Source: Phragmites australis (Eukaryota; Streptophyta; Magnoliopsida; Poales; Poaceae). Taken from it: a stretch of DNA of 64,000 bases. The stretch lies in assembly GCF_958298935.1 (NCBI RefSeq), contig NC_084938.1, positions 23,169,501 through 23,233,500 of the forward strand, written 5' to 3'. Positions 1 to 11,486 of the stretch are shown piece by piece (position 1 is the first letter of the stretch; each line of letters begins with the position of its first letter). Both the position numbers and the translations under genes were made by a program. The notes under the pieces were generated by a model that worked only from the letters and a program-made list of their open reading frames with translations, had not been told where the DNA came from and searched no databases.

Positions 1-945
1 CGTGTAAAGTAGTTATAACTTTAATATAAGCTAACTGTAATTGATATAAAATTTGTATGTGTAAGTATTATAAAAAATTAGGGTGAGAAGAGAGAGGCAG
101 AATTGTCTGAATTTTGTAAAAGGCTAACCATCCAACACAAATTCTAGTACAGATCTAATAAATAAAAATTCAGTTGAGATCACTCTTTGATTTGTCTAGG
201 TGAGATATAGCAAAGCTGAAAAAAAAAAGACTTAGATAAGTTGACAAAACTAATAATGACTGGAAAAAAAATCTTCGTTCCCTAGTGTGGTTTGACGACC
301 AGATAAGAACACAGGACCAGCTTTTATCTGAAAATTAAACTTATCAGGTTTATTTATATCTTGGAGTATTGGACCACAGCACTCCCTTATCCAAAACAGC
401 AAATCCTTCTCCGGTAGGGCCATGAGCCACGACCGACCTCTGCATCACGTCGGACGTGCTGAACCTCCTCGTCAGTCACCCTGCTCCACCCCTTTGACCC
501 TTTCAACGACTCAGACGCACAGGAGGTAAGGTTTACAAATACACTTGATGTCTAAAAACCGGTCTTTTGTAATTATTATGAAAACCGTGATAATCAAATA
601 GTAATTCGATTGAATTCGATAGAAATCAGTTGAATTTCGTTATTTTTTAAAAAATAAATTTTTAATTTTTAATTTAATCGAAAATCGAACGATTTATAAA
701 TACAATTCGAACCGAATCGGTAGGTAACCGTAATAATTAAGCGGTTATCGATAATTTTATGAACAAGCTAGAAGGGCAGAGGCCAAAACCGGGATGAAAA
801 AAAGAGGACGGAAACCAGCGGCCCCAACACGCGCACATTTCACACGTTTTCTTCGCGCGGCTAAGGACGCCCCTGATCAGAGCGGCAGAGCTTAGTTAGT
901 CCGTGCGCTCCACTGTCCTCCGCGTCGGCTGCGACGTCAACCTCG
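1..945. other. AT-rich upstream region of the ERF gene
   Basis: No coding potential is visible. The first 420 bases are AT-rich intergenic DNA. Positions about 540-770 hold a very AT-rich stretch with CGAACCGAAT-type motifs resembling the inside of small grass MITEs, but I could not define terminal repeats or a target duplication. From about 780 the sequence becomes GC-richer and leads into the ERF core promoter. Confidence 0.5.
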
Positions 946-952
946 TATAAAA
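946..952 (+). promoter_or_regulatory. TATA box of the ERF gene
   Basis: TATAAAA lies 85 bases upstream of the first ATG (1037). That spacing predicts a transcription start near 975-985 and a 5' UTR of about 55-60 nt. No ATG lies between the predicted start and the chosen start codon. Confidence 0.7.
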
Positions 953-1036
953 GCCTCTCGCCCTCCATGCTCCTGCTCAGTTCAAGCGGCGCCTCGCCAT
1001 CAGCCAAAACACACGAGCTCAGAGACAGCACCACCC

Positions 1037-1831
1037 ATGACCAATCGCATCTTCTCCATGGGAGGGAACCAGGAGTACAAGATCCGATACAACGGCCACC
1101 TCGACGCTCCTTCGCCGAGCTCCGCCAGCGCCGATCCGCCGGAGCCTCCACCACAGGTGGCTGCGCCGTTCGCAGGGAAGCTGATCGACTCCGAGCAGGA
1201 GCACACCGTCATTGTCGCCGCCCTGCTGCACGTCATCTCCGGGTATACCACGCCGCCGCCTGAGATCTTCCCGGCGGCGCGCGGGGAGGTGTGCCGGGTG
1301 TGCGGGATGGAGCAGTGCCTCGGCTGCGAGTTCTTCGCGGGGGAGGCCGCCGCGGTGGTCGCATTGGGCGGCGCGGAGAAGGTGGCCGCCGCCGCCGACG
1401 CGGCGGCGGGAGGGCAGAGGAGGCGGAGGAAGAAGAAGAACAAGTACCGCGGCGTGCGGCAGCGGCCGTGGGGCAAGTGGGCTGCGGAGATCCGCGACCC
1501 GCGCCGCGCGGTGCGCAAGTGGCTCGGGACGTTCGACACCGCCGAGGAGGCGGCCAAGGCTTACGACAGCGCCGCCATTGAGTTCCGCGGCCCGCGCGCC
1601 AAGCTCAACTTCCCGTTCCCCGAGCAACCGACCGCCCACGACGATGGCAATGACGACGCAAGTGCCGCGGGGAAGTCGTCAGATACATGGTCGCCGTCGT
1701 TGTGCAGTGCGGAAGCCAAGGAGCTCGGTGGAGAGGAAACAGGGGAGCAGCTCTGGGAAGGCTTGCAAGACCTGATGAAGCTGGACGAAGCCGAGCTCTG
1801 GTTCCCGCCAACTTCTAGCGCCTGGAATTGA
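1037..1831 (+). CDS. AP2/ERF transcription factor, group X (ERF109/ABR1-like)
   Basis: Intronless gene for 264 aa, probably a nuclear DNA-binding transcription factor of the ethylene-response-factor family. Seen: one AP2/ERF domain at about residues 137-194 with the [12 protein letters not shown] start, the WAAEIRD block (Ala and Asp at the positions that mark ERF rather than DREB proteins), and the RAKLNFPF end. A basic run RRRRKKKNK (about 128-136) just before it is a likely nuclear signal. An N-terminal cysteine motif C86-X2-C-X4-C-X2-C97 matches the putative zinc-finger motif (CMX-1) that defines ERF group X. The C-terminus is acidic with [11 protein letters not shown], possibly an activation region. 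Known family: group X members respond to wounding, reactive oxygen and abscisic acid. The start at 1037 has a TATA box 85 bp upstream; a second in-frame ATG at 1058 is possible. Third positions are very GC-rich, as usual in grass ERFs. Antisense frames over this gene are GC shadows. Confidence 0.93.
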   Translation: MTNRIFSMGGNQEYKIRYNGHLDAPSPSSASADPPEPPPQVAAPFAGKLIDSEQEHTVIVAALLHVISGYTTPPPEIFPAARGEVCRVCGMEQCLGCEFFAGEAAAVVALGGAEKVAAAADAAAGGQRRRRKKKNKYRGVRQRPWGKWAAEIRDPRRAVRKWLGTFDTAEEAAKAYDSAAIEFRGPRAKLNFPFPEQPTAHDDGNDDASAAGKSSDTWSPSLCSAEAKELGGEETGEQLWEGLQDLMKLDEAELWFPPTSSAWN

Positions 1832-1984
1832 AATGTTTGGGATTAGATCCCAACCGTTGAAGTAGATGGAAAAGACCATCGTAGCCTTTCACTTCTTTTT
1901 TTTTTTGGCTATTATTTCTTTAGCTCTGTTGTACAGCTATTTGAAGAAAGCAGAGTTTGTGAATTATCACTAGAACTGTATTTA

Positions 1985-2242
1985 GAGCTTGTTTGGTTGG
2001 ATTGAGACTTTTCTAAAACTTACTCTTAAATTGACTTTTGATATGAATAAAATTTATAATATATGTAATACATCTCATAATATCATCTCTTAGAAACTAC
2101 AAAAACTCTTACAGACTAGTTTCTAACTTTTAGTAATAATAATAGTTTTGCTCCTCATAAGCTATTTTCAAAAGCAAACTATTCGATTTAGCTTTTTACT
2201 TCTGAGTAGCAAAAGCCATCAGAAACTGTACTAAACAGGCCC
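1985..2242. mobile_element. Tourist-like MITE (PIF/Harbinger type)
   Basis: A 258-bp element about 150 bp after the ERF stop codon. Left end GAGCTTGTTTGGTT and the reverse complement of the right end GGGCCTGTTTAGTA form a terminal inverted repeat. The element is flanked by TTA on both sides (1982-1984 and 2243-2245), the 3-bp target duplication typical of Tourist elements. Non-coding and AT-rich. It may fall in or next to the ERF 3' UTR. Confidence 0.82.
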
Positions 2243-2245
2243 TTA

Positions 2246-2758
2246 CTAATCAGGCAATTTTGGTATTGTACTTTTTTGACACGGCATTTTAACACGATCT
2301 GACTGATCTCTTAACCAATTTGTATACACTGAGATTTGGATAAAACATTTTGGATTGAGCTTATTCGTACTATTGTTATAGTAGGACTGAGATCACCTGC
2401 CTAATATGCAACTTGTATCTAGCATGAATATGATCCACGTGGTAACCTCAGTTGGTGGTTAGACAATGATGTATTCTGTTTTTGAGACTTTGACATATTT
2501 TTCAGTAAAAATATGTTGATTAAAGGATATTCTATTCTACTCCCCAAGTAAACGAAATCTAACTAGAACCAGTCACAATACGTTGCTGCGGTGATTTTAT
2601 TATCAGAGACGTTGATGGGACTGGAACACAGATCAGCATAACTTAGATTTTGATTTCAAATGTAAGTTTCAAATGGATTTGCATGTGGAGTTCAAAATTT
2701 CGTCATGGAAGAATGGTTATTTATGTGAAGCGACACTCTTGTTCTTTTATATCCCTTA
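2246..2758. other. Unassigned intergenic stretch
   Basis: AT-rich sequence between the MITE and the copia relic. No frame, inverted repeat or recognisable regulatory motif could be supported. The last 60-70 bases may already belong to the degraded copia element. Confidence 0.4.
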
Positions 2759-3410
2759 GTTGGGAGACTTATTTATCTTTCTCACCCTCAACTCTACATT
2801 GCCTTCACAGTAAGTGTGGCGTGCCAGTTTATGTATGATTATAGATCATCTCATATAGAGGCAGTGTATCGGATCTTGTGCTATCTCAAAGGTTGGTTGG
2901 CGGAAGGCCTCTTATATACCCTTCAAGTGAAGCTGAAAGTTGAATGTTATACTGACGATGACTAGGTTGATTCTCTATATGATAGACACTCGACCTCTAG
3001 ATATTAAGGATTCATTGTAGGTAACTTGTTAAGGAAACTTGCAAGTTGAATGATATATTTATGCTGAGTGGGACAATTTTGTAGATGATAGATGATCAAT
3101 TCCAGAATATTGCGCATGCATTTGTTGGAGGTAGTTTGGTTTTTCTACCAAAGAAAGAAGCAAAGCGCAACAGCACCATCTACTGCAGGAGTGTTTCGAT
3201 CCATAGCACATTGTGTATCCGAGTTGCTGTGGTTGTAAAATCCTGCTAAATTAAATTGGATATTTAAGAGCATATCACTGGTGCTATACTGTGATAACAA
3301 AGCAGTTGTACATATAGCAAACAATCTAATTTAGCATGGTCAAACTATGCGTATCGAGATTGATTATCACATTGTTAATGGAAAACTTGATAGAGGTTGC
3401 GCAGTAGTCG
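2759..3410 (+). pseudogene. Ty1/copia reverse transcriptase C-terminus and RNase H relic
   Basis: Translation across shifted frames gives clear copia landmarks in the right order. First VGRLIYLS..(Y/D)IAF.VSV..QFM, then EAVYRIL.YLKG from the end of the RT domain. Next comes a degenerate V.CYTDDD..DSL.DR.STS.Y (the RNase H YTDADWAG block), then LYCDNKAVVHIANN and the MRIEIDYHIV block with KLDRG. Stop codons interrupt it (TAG in place of the TGG of ADWAG, and one after IANNLI) and there are indels, so it is non-functional. No LTRs of this copy were recognised. It is more decayed than the copia element at 12.4-23.5 kb. Confidence 0.85.
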
Positions 3411-5510
3411 CCTAGCTCTTCAATTTTGCCTTTTGATTTTCCCTAGTTCATGCAGGGTGCCGCATACGCGAATGGGACGTATGGTTAAACCGTCTTGCAC
3501 GTGTGAGATGATCCAGTAGGATGTGTTTTGTTGCTCGAATGTAGTTTTGTAGAACTATATTGTATAAGCAGGTTAAGGGAACTAGATTGAGTAGAATCGT
3601 ATGAATTAAAAAGAATAATAATTAGTTGATTGTATCTGTCTATGCAGGTTGAACTGATTTTCTGTTTAGTTGACTGAATCTAAAGTCACGTAACTGGATA
3701 CAAGAGTTAAGATTATGATTAGTTACTCATATAAAAATAAATTTATGATACTAACAAGTAGATTCACCTACATAAATACAGGATGAGGAGCTTCACTTCT
3801 CAACAAAAATGAGGCTATATATTTGTAATCCATTTATACATAAAAAATAGTAAATATAGACAATTAAATATATTTATTCTTAAAATTATACATATCCACC
3901 AAATTATATTAAAAGAATTCAGACACCCAAACATACTAGTGCCCGGTACAGCCGCGCCAACTTCACCGCCGTTTGATTTAGGTAACCATCTGAATTGAGC
4001 ACAAAAAAAAAGAATTGAGCACAATCCGCATCGTCACATCCCCCAGATACCCTGACGTGTCAATCGCATTCAGCAACGCAACGAGCGATCCGTTTCGTTC
4101 TACAATGTTTCGTCACCGGCGAGTGATTTCCCCGTGCGAAAATACTATAAACTGCCCCAAAACCTCGAGCCGTTCGCGGTTGCAGCCGTCTGCCAGCAGC
4201 GTTGCTTTGTTTGCGCAAAGCGACGCGTCCAGCCCTCCGGCTCCTCGCCATCACGGGGACGACAGCGGCAGCTCACTCCGCCGGCCTCGGGGCGCAGGCG
4301 GGGGCCGACGTGGACGTGACCGCGACTGCACCCGTGACGAGCGGGACGGGGCGAGGCCGGCGTCATCAGCGAGACGGTGATCGGTCGTCCCGCGAGCCAC
4401 TCGTCACACAGATGGGGAAGCGAATGGTCAAAGTGGCGAGTGAGCGGAGCGCGCGCGGGCGAGGGTGGGTTCCAGTGGACAGATGGTTTCGCGCGGGCGC
4501 GCGTGGTGGAGGCTGCGGTCAGGAGGGACGTCGGCGTCAGCCGCGGTTCCAGCTTGGGAATCGCTGGCCGCGACGTGCCAACGGGGTAAGTGCGCGGGGT
4601 CCCTTTCCCCCTTGCTCCGACTCACTGCCCGGCGGCACGGGGTTTTCTGAGTTCTTTGGAAGACCTGCGTGCAATCCTGCTATCATGGCGCGATGTCTGA
4701 CTTTCTTTCTTTTTTAACTTAAGGAGAATTCTTCTATTAAGAAATGAGTATAAAAAGATTTGATTCCGACAAATTTATATTAGGATCTTGCTCCCGCTAT
4801 ATCCCGACATCATATATATATACACATACTTTTAAGTATATAAATGTAAAAAATTATATTATATAGAAGAAATATAAATTACTTTTATATTTTTTATCTA
4901 ACATACAATATTTAACATATCTTGTATTAATTACCCTCGTACGTATTAATAAATTACTTATTTATACATACAAACATATTATTAATATATAAAAATAATC
5001 GATTATCATTCAATTTTATATATCTATTAGCGACTTGATTCTCATAAAATTTTCTGTGAGATAGAGATAAAAAAAAACTTTACTAGATAGTTAAATGAGA
5101 ATAGGGATAGAAAAACATTGCCGACGGGATGGCCCTTGTTGCCATCCCTATTTGCGAGTGCTCTGCTCTCTTGCGAGAAGAGGTCTGACTTGTTTTGGAG
5201 TTTTGATTGATCCGTCGATCCGTCCGTCGGTTAAGCCTTTGACCTACTGCTATGTGACTTGGAGCTTCGACTCATCTGTCCGACCAGTCCATTTGTCCAG
5301 TCCCTGCTTCTTGTAGATTTCTGCCCGTGTGGCAGAAGTATTATATTAGACTAGTTTTACTCGGTAAGTACGACTGGATTTTCGTCTGGATATATGATTT
5401 GTGCTAGAGAAACCATGAGTCAATTAGAATAGCGAAAAAAAAAATCAAACGACCCAGGTGTTCAAACTTGTAAGATAGAGACTGACGACTAGACGTGATG
5501 AATAAATATC
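3411..5510. other. Intergenic DNA with an unassigned GC-rich island (about 4015-4720)
   Basis: 3411-4010 and 4720-5090 are AT-rich with no recognisable gene. 4015-4720 is a CpG-rich block with several overlapping open frames (up to 171 codons) on both strands. None has a recognisable domain and their composition is arginine/glycine/serine-rich, as random GC-rich DNA gives. A good 5' splice-site sequence (GGGGTAAGTG) occurs near 4585. The block could be a truncated first exon, a promoter CpG island, or a gene fragment captured by a transposon. I cannot decide. 5090-5510 holds nothing I recognise and ends where the truncated gypsy LTR begins. Confidence 0.35.
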
Positions 5511-8500
5511 TCAATAATTTGTTTGTGAAATTGATATTTTTTTCTCAAAATTATATAAAGAGTTGCTTAGGAACGAGCTCACCTCTAAATTTAATTGTCG
5601 TGCGCGAGCTCTTGTGATTGGACCTTGAAAGTTTAATGGAGGATCATTGTATGTATCCGAGGGAGTGATGTCCTCATCATCCTCCTCCTCTTGAATTGGA
5701 GTCGTCCTCGACTCAAGCTCATCATCGGCTCCCAAGTAAGGTTTCAAATCTGCAATGTTAAAAGAAGGACTAACCCCGAACTCAGGTGGCAACTCAAGTT
5801 TATATGCATTATCATTTATTTTCTCAATTATCTTATAAGGACCAGCAGCTCTTGGCATTAATTTAGACTTACGCAGCTCTGGAAACCTATCTTTTCTTAA
5901 ATGTAACCACACTAAATCACCTGGTTCAAGTTTGACTTCTTTCCTACCTTCACTACCAGCAATTCTATACTTTTCATTCATCTTTTCGATATTTATTTTA
6001 GTTGTTTCATGCAACTTACGAATAAAATCAGCACGTGCACTAGCATCACTATGTGTTCTTTCAGTGGTAGGTAAAGGCAAAAGATCAATAGGAGCGCGAG
6101 GGGTAAAACCATATACTACCTGAAAAGGACTTACCTTGGTGGTAGAATGTGTTGCCCGATTATAAGCAAACTCCACGTGGGGCAAACATTCTTCCCACAT
6201 CTTCAAATTTTTCTTCAAAATAGCTCTCAACATGGTACCCAAAGTGCGGTTCACTACCTCCGTTTGGCCATCAGTTTGTGGGTGGCAAGTAGTAGAAAAC
6301 AATAGTTTTGTACCCAACTTATTCCATAGAGTGCGCCAAAAGTGACTCAAAAATTTAGCGTCGCGATCTGAAACAATAGTAGAAGGCATACCATACAAGC
6401 GAACAATGTCAGCAATATAAACGGCATCATCACTTTTATGACAAGGTATAAAATGTGCCATCTTAGAAAAATGATCCACAACAACAAAAATGCTATCCCT
6501 CCCTCTCTTAGTCCTAGGCAATCCCAAAACAAAGTCCATCGAAATATCTGCCCAAGGAATAGAAGGAACGGGAAGAGGCATATACAAACCATGTGGATTC
6601 AAGCGAGACTTAGCCTTTTGACATGTGGTACAGCGTGCCACGAACCGCTCAACATCTCTCCTCATCTTTGGCCAAAAGAAATGTGTGGCCAACATAGCCT
6701 CCGTCTTCTTAGCACCAAAATGTCCCATCAATCCTCCTCCATGTGCTTCCTGCAACAACAAAAGACGAACGGAACCAACTGGAATGCATAGACGGTTAGC
6801 TCTAAACACAAATCCATCATTGATCACAAACTTGTTCCATGTACGTCCCTCTTTACAGTTCAGCAATACATCTTTAAAATCAGGATCAAGCACATATTGT
6901 TCTTTTATTGAGTCAAGTCCAAAAATTCTATAATCAAGTTGGGATAACAAAGCATATCGTCTAGACAAAGCATCAGCAATTATATTATCCTTCCCTTTCT
7001 TGTGTTTGATAACATAAGGAAAAGATTCAATAAATTCAACCCACTTAGCATGTCTACGATTCAGATTATTTTGAGAACGAAGATACTTAAGCGATTCATG
7101 ATCTGAATGTATAACAAATTCTTTAGGCCACAAATAATGACGCCACGTCTCTAAAGAACGTACAAGTGCATACAATTCCTTATCATACGTAGAGTAATTA
7201 AGAACAGGGCCATACAATTTTTCGCTAAAGTATGTAACGGGCTTACCTTCTTGCATCAAAACACCTCCAATGCCAACTCCACTACCATCACATTCTAGCT
7301 CAAAGGTCTTACCAAAATTTGGAAGTTGCAGCAATGGCGCGTGCGTAAGCTTGTCATTCAAAGTGTCAAAGGATTCCTCTTGTGCCTTACCCCAATAGAA
7401 CACCACACCTTTCTTTGTCAACTCGTGTAAGGGGGCAGCAATGGCGCTGAAATCCTTCACGAAACGACGATAAAAACCTGCAAGTCCAAGAAGACTTCTC
7501 ACCTGTTTGATGTTTTGGGGCACCGGCCAACTCTTTATGGCTTCAATTTTCATCTCATCCACCTCAATTCCCTGTGGAGTAATAACATAGCCAAGAAAAG
7601 AGACTCGATCCGTGCAAAAGATGCACTTCTCAAGGTTACCAAATAAACGTGCATCACGTAAAGCATTAAAAACAGCACGTAAGTGATCCATATGTTCATC
7701 CAAAGACTTGCTATAAATCAATATGTCATCAAAGTAAACCACCACAAATCGTCCAATAAAAGTTCTTAAAACCTCATTCATCAAACGCATGAAAGTGCTA
7801 GGTGCATTAGTTAAACCAAAAGGCATTACTAACCACTCATATAATCCGAATTTAGTTTTGAAAGCTGTTTTCCATTCATCTCCAAGTTTCATTCTAATTT
7901 GGTGGTAACCACTACGCAAGTCGATCTTTGTAAAAATTACAGAGCCACACAACTCATCAAGCATATCATCAAGTCTAGGAATAGGATGGCGATATCGAAT
8001 AGTAATGTTATTGATGGCTCTATAATCAACACACATACGCCAAGTACCATCTTTCTTAGGAACCAAAATCACAGGAACAGCACAAGGACTAAGGCTCTCA
8101 CGTACATACCCGCGGTCCAAAAGCTCTTGGAGTTGCCGCTGAATTTCCTTAGTCTCCTCGGGATTGGCTCGATACGCAGCACGATTTGGCAATGTTGCTC
8201 CCGGGATCAAATCGATTTGATGCTCTATCCCTCTCATAGGTGGCAGTCCCGGGGGTATCTCAGCTGGGAAAACATCCTCATACTCCTGCAAAAGGTTAGT
8301 GACAGCAGGGGGTATCGAACTAATAACATCATCAAGCGAATACAAAACTCGTTTGCAAACCAAGGTGTAGCAAATATCATTATTAAAAATTTCAGCAAGG
8401 TCACTTTTTAGTGCAAGCATAACACAACCCTTCAATTTTATGTCCTGTACCTTAGAACTAGGTGCAGACTTATCCTTTTTAGGTGGGTAAAGAGAATTAG

Positions 8501-10334
8501 CAACTTGCTGATTTTCAGATTTAGTATCACGCAAATTAGCAGCTCGTTCTTTATCAGCTTGTACAATTTCAGCAGGGGTCATAGGCACCAAAGTAATTTT
8601 CTTTCCTTTATGCATAAAAGTATATGTATTACTTCTACCATGGTGTATAGCATCATTATCAAATTCCCAAGGTCGACCCAATAAAAGTGAGCAAGCTTCC
8701 ATAGGTACCACATCACAGTCAACATAATCAACATAGGAACCAATGGAAAAAGAAACTCTGCAAGTTTGTGTTACCTTAGCTTTTCCAGCATCATTAAACC
8801 ACTGAAGATTATATGGATGGGGGTGTTGGCGTGTGGTCAAGCCAAGCTTCTTGACCAAATCTGAACTCACCAAATTATTACAACTACCTCCATCGATGAT
8901 GACACGTGCTCGCCGATTTTGGATGACGAAGAAAATCTGGAACAAGTTATGGCGTTGCAGCTTCTCTGGTTGTTGTACCTTTGTGCTGAGCGCCCGCTGC
9001 ACAATGATGCTCCTATAGGTCGTTGTGTCATCACTGCCCAAGATTTCGTTGCTCTCCTCAACAACTGGTTCTTCTTCTTCTTCAATGTCAGAGGCGCTGA
9101 TGTACCCATCTTCCGTTGCAATGTATGCCCGCTGACTTGGGCAATCCTTCTGCACATGACCGAATCCATGGCAGCGACGGCATTGAATGCCAGAGGTGCG
9201 TCCTGTTGATGCAACAGAGGAAGCACTCTTGGAAGGTCCCTGCAAAATAGAATTTTTACCTGAGCCCGAAGGTCGTGTAGTGACAGGATTTGGTGCCGTA
9301 GCTGCTTGTTGCTTGCTCGCTGGTGAGGGAGCCCTGTAAGTTGATGGTTTGGACAGCCCAAATGATGGTCCTGTGCGCGGCGTGTATGTGGTGCTGGCCT
9401 TGTACTTGCCCTGCTGCTCACGCCCCTGCAACTCCTTCTCTGCAAGCATAGCAAACTGAAACAACTGGTTGACATTGTTAAATTCTTTATAATCAATAAT
9501 ATCCTGGATTTCACGTCTCAAACCCGAATAAAATCGACAAATAGAATCTTCGTTTCCCTCTACTATGCCACAACGCATCAAGCACTTTTGAAGCTCACCA
9601 TAATAATCCTGCACAGATTTATCTCCCTGTTCTAAGCGCATCAATTTCTTACGCAAGTCTCTATGATAAGATGGGGGAACAAATCTATCACGCATAGCAA
9701 CCTTAAGCTCTTCCCATGTACGAGGTGTGGCACCATCTGCAGCTAAATCAGTCCACCAAATAATAGCAAAATCTTTAAACTCACTAGTGGCTTGTCTAAC
9801 TCTATGTTGTTCAGGTACTTGATGGGCACTAAATTTTTGCTCTACTGTCATCTCCCAATCAAGATATCCCTCAGGATCATAATGTCCCGAAAAAGAAGGT
9901 ATAGTAAATTTAACCTTAGCATAAGGATCTTCAGGAGCTCGATTATACATACCTCGATGGTGGTGGTGATGTGGAACGCCACCCATACCTGTGGTGTTAG
10001 TGCGAAGACGACGCCGTAATCTGTTTTGCAATGTCGCCGCTGGATCAACATTAACATCGTCATCATACAACTCATCACCGGTGTTGCTTCCATTCACATC
10101 TTCGTTGTGCACAGGACGGTTTTCCAAAGCATTTACCCTGTCGGTGAGCTCGGATAACCGTTTGTCCACCCGCTCAACCGCGTTTGCGAGTTTCATCTCA
10201 ATTATCGCTTCAGTGACAGCCTTGATGATTGTCTCCCTCATCTCCTTCTGAGCATTGTCTACAACAGCTTGTAGCTGCTCTTGGCTGACACACTCCTTGA
10301 AGTCCTTTGGCGTTTTATCTCCTTCAACTGACAT
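5511..10334 (-). CDS. Ty3/gypsy Gag-Pol polyprotein (1607 aa)
   Basis: Single open frame. The first true ATG is at 10334 (a longer reading from 10349 would start at GTG). Approximate order: retrotransposon Gag domain 135-305; CCHC zinc knuckle C-X2-C-X4-H-X4-C at 385-398; aspartic protease with the IIDGGSCNN active site near 480; reverse transcriptase 690-880 with the YFDD catalytic motif near 867; RNase H 1010-1120 ([27 protein letters not shown]); integrase HHCC 1198-1240 and core 1265-1400 with catalytic D-D-E (MDF, SDRD, QTEVVNR) at 35-residue D-E spacing; C-terminal integrase tail with [12 protein letters not shown]. It replicates through an RNA intermediate in virus-like particles. Oddities: the integrase lacks about 4-5 residues before EIVRLYG compared with usual relatives. 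The last 11 residues come from foreign DNA past the broken 3' LTR, replacing about 66 residues that the intact 5' LTR copy would encode. Confidence 0.95.
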   Translation of the reverse strand: MSVEGDKTPKDFKECVSQEQLQAVVDNAQKEMRETIIKAVTEAIIEMKLANAVERVDKRLSELTDRVNALENRPVHNEDVNGSNTGDELYDDDVNVDPAATLQNRLRRRLRTNTTGMGGVPHHHHHRGMYNRAPEDPYAKVKFTIPSFSGHYDPEGYLDWEMTVEQKFSAHQVPEQHRVRQATSEFKDFAIIWWTDLAADGATPRTWEELKVAMRDRFVPPSYHRDLRKKLMRLEQGDKSVQDYYGELQKCLMRCGIVEGNEDSICRFYSGLRREIQDIIDYKEFNNVNQLFQFAMLAEKELQGREQQGKYKASTTYTPRTGPSFGLSKPSTYRAPSPASKQQAATAPNPVTTRPSGSGKNSILQGPSKSASSVASTGRTSGIQCRRCHGFGHVQKDCPSQRAYIATEDGYISASDIEEEEEPVVEESNEILGSDDTTTYRSIIVQRALSTKVQQPEKLQRHNLFQIFFVIQNRRARVIIDGGSCNNLVSSDLVKKLGLTTRQHPHPYNLQWFNDAGKAKVTQTCRVSFSIGSYVDYVDCDVVPMEACSLLLGRPWEFDNDAIHHGRSNTYTFMHKGKKITLVPMTPAEIVQADKERAANLRDTKSENQQVANSLYPPKKDKSAPSSKVQDIKLKGCVMLALKSDLAEIFNNDICYTLVCKRVLYSLDDVISSIPPAVTNLLQEYEDVFPAEIPPGLPPMRGIEHQIDLIPGATLPNRAAYRANPEETKEIQRQLQELLDRGYVRESLSPCAVPVILVPKKDGTWRMCVDYRAINNITIRYRHPIPRLDDMLDELCGSVIFTKIDLRSGYHQIRMKLGDEWKTAFKTKFGLYEWLVMPFGLTNAPSTFMRLMNEVLRTFIGRFVVVYFDDILIYSKSLDEHMDHLRAVFNALRDARLFGNLEKCIFCTDRVSFLGYVITPQGIEVDEMKIEAIKSWPVPQNIKQVRSLLGLAGFYRRFVKDFSAIAAPLHELTKKGVVFYWGKAQEESFDTLNDKLTHAPLLQLPNFGKTFELECDGSGVGIGGVLMQEGKPVTYFSEKLYGPVLNYSTYDKELYALVRSLETWRHYLWPKEFVIHSDHESLKYLRSQNNLNRRHAKWVEFIESFPYVIKHKKGKDNIIADALSRRYALLSQLDYRIFGLDSIKEQYVLDPDFKDVLLNCKEGRTWNKFVINDGFVFRANRLCIPVGSVRLLLLQEAHGGGLMGHFGAKKTEAMLATHFFWPKMRRDVERFVARCTTCQKAKSRLNPHGLYMPLPVPSIPWADISMDFVLGLPRTKRGRDSIFVVVDHFSKMAHFIPCHKSDDAVYIADIVRLYGMPSTIVSDRDAKFLSHFWRTLWNKLGTKLLFSTTCHPQTDGQTEVVNRTLGTMLRAILKKNLKMWEECLPHVEFAYNRATHSTTKVSPFQVVYGFTPRAPIDLLPLPTTERTHSDASARADFIRKLHETTKINIEKMNEKYRIAGSEGRKEVKLEPGDLVWLHLRKDRFPELRKSKLMPRAAGPYKIIEKINDNAYKLELPPEFGVSPSFNIADLKPYLGADDELESRTTPIQEEEDDEDITPSDTYNDPPLNFQGPITRARARQLNLEVSSFLSNSLYNFEKKISISQTNY
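5542..5679 (-). repeat. Truncated 3' LTR of the gypsy element (138 bp)
   Basis: Matches 12262-12399 (the start of the 5' LTR) with one mismatch seen, at 5633. The LTR starts with TGATGAGGAC on the minus strand and is lost beyond 5542. The gag-pol frame runs through it. A purine-rich tract (AAGAGGAGGAGGA, minus strand) immediately precedes the LTR start and is the expected plus-strand primer (polypurine tract). It lies inside the coding sequence (QEEED). Confidence 0.88.
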
Positions 10335-11460
10335 TGTGGAAACAAACACAACAACAAACAGTGAAGGTTATCCCTAATAATCGTACTACAAAGATGGAGT
10401 GGTGCCTCTCAATCAAGATCAGCAAAGGTAGACACCTTACCAAGCTCTTACCAGGGTTCTTACCAGCAAAGCAAAGGATACCTGGAAGGCGTGCGAGCGA
10501 TTGCAGGGATGCAAACCAGTGCTGTTCAGAAGAATCTGTGGGGCTTGGAAGGCACACAAAGAGAACAAATATGTATATGTGGAACACAAATCAGAAACAG
10601 ATAGTAATGCTGAATTATAGTCCCAAGTACTTGTTCTCGTTGCTGGCCTAAAGTGTTGCAAGTACCAAGTATGTGTGTTAAACAAGGTGGAGAAACAAGT
10701 ATGATGGATAGCAAGAGCAACAGAAACAAAGAACTAAACAGCACACGCTAACACAGCTCACTTTGCCCTTCTCTATGTGCTCCTCTAGATATTGTTCCTC
10801 TTTTGCCCCTCTCTTTTTTCTATTTTTTTGGGCTGTCGTTGTTTTTTTGGGAAAATTCGAATTTTTCTTTTTATTTTTTTTTGATATTTTTTTTCACTTA
10901 GGAGCACACAAGAGGGAACCACAGAAAATTTGAGCTTAAACAAGTGAAAGACGTGACCTGTAGAATTTTCTGAAGTTCAGCCGTAAAATGAGAAAAATAT
11001 TTGGAAATTGAAAACTCAAACTTCAGAGGCGAATTTGGGAATTCTGATTTCGCCGAACCTGATAAAGCGGGGACGAACAGATCCGAAACGCTGTTTCGAT
11101 GCGAAAAACTCTATGACTTTTCTGAAAACGGAGTTCGTATGCGAAAGTTATGCCCGATTTGAGAAACGACTCCGAATTAGAGGACAAAACGGGAAGAAAG
11201 TGGGGAAAATATGCGACGGAGGCTAGGGTTTGATGGAAACGGTGGGGGAAAACACACGAACTGGACTCTAACACGACCTAACCAGCAACAAGACCTTGAC
11301 CAGGACACAAACTCAACACGACGAACTCTGAAACTGAAATATGCAAAAGCAAAGGCGCGGAAGGGTTGTAGGACAGGAAAAAAAAAACGATATGGCAGTG
11401 GACTATGGAACGAAGGCGAAAACACTCGAAACTAAGGGTAGATATGAACCTGACGGTATA
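10335..11460 (-). other. 5' leader of the gypsy element
   Basis: About 1.1 kb between the primer-binding site and the gag ATG. Several short open frames (up to about 90 codons) occur on both strands but carry no recognisable domain. No second gene is supported. A T-rich stretch near 10800-10890 (plus strand) is the only notable composition feature. Confidence 0.6.
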
Positions 11461-11479
11461 CCTGAAGCTCTGAATACCA
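11461..11479 (-). other. Primer-binding site (initiator-tRNA-Met type)
   Basis: On the minus strand TGGTATTCAGAGCTTCAGG, eight bases inside the end of the 5' LTR. It resembles the TGGTATCAGAGC primer-binding site of plant LTR elements that use the 3' end of initiator tRNA-Met, with one extra T. Confidence 0.75.
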
Positions 11480-11486
11480 CTTAATA

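Noticed and set aside
1000..1639. Open frames of 185 and 206 codons antisense to the ERF gene
   Set aside because: They mirror the GC-rich codon bias of the AP2/ERF gene, are alanine/arginine-rich and have no domain.
4202..4717. 171-codon frame in the GC-rich island
   Set aside because: Arg/Gly/Ser-rich translation without any domain, with competing frames on both strands. Only the island itself is reported.
5511..10334. Integrated virus
   Set aside because: No envelope-like gene; domain order and LTR features are those of an ordinary Ty3/gypsy retrotransposon.
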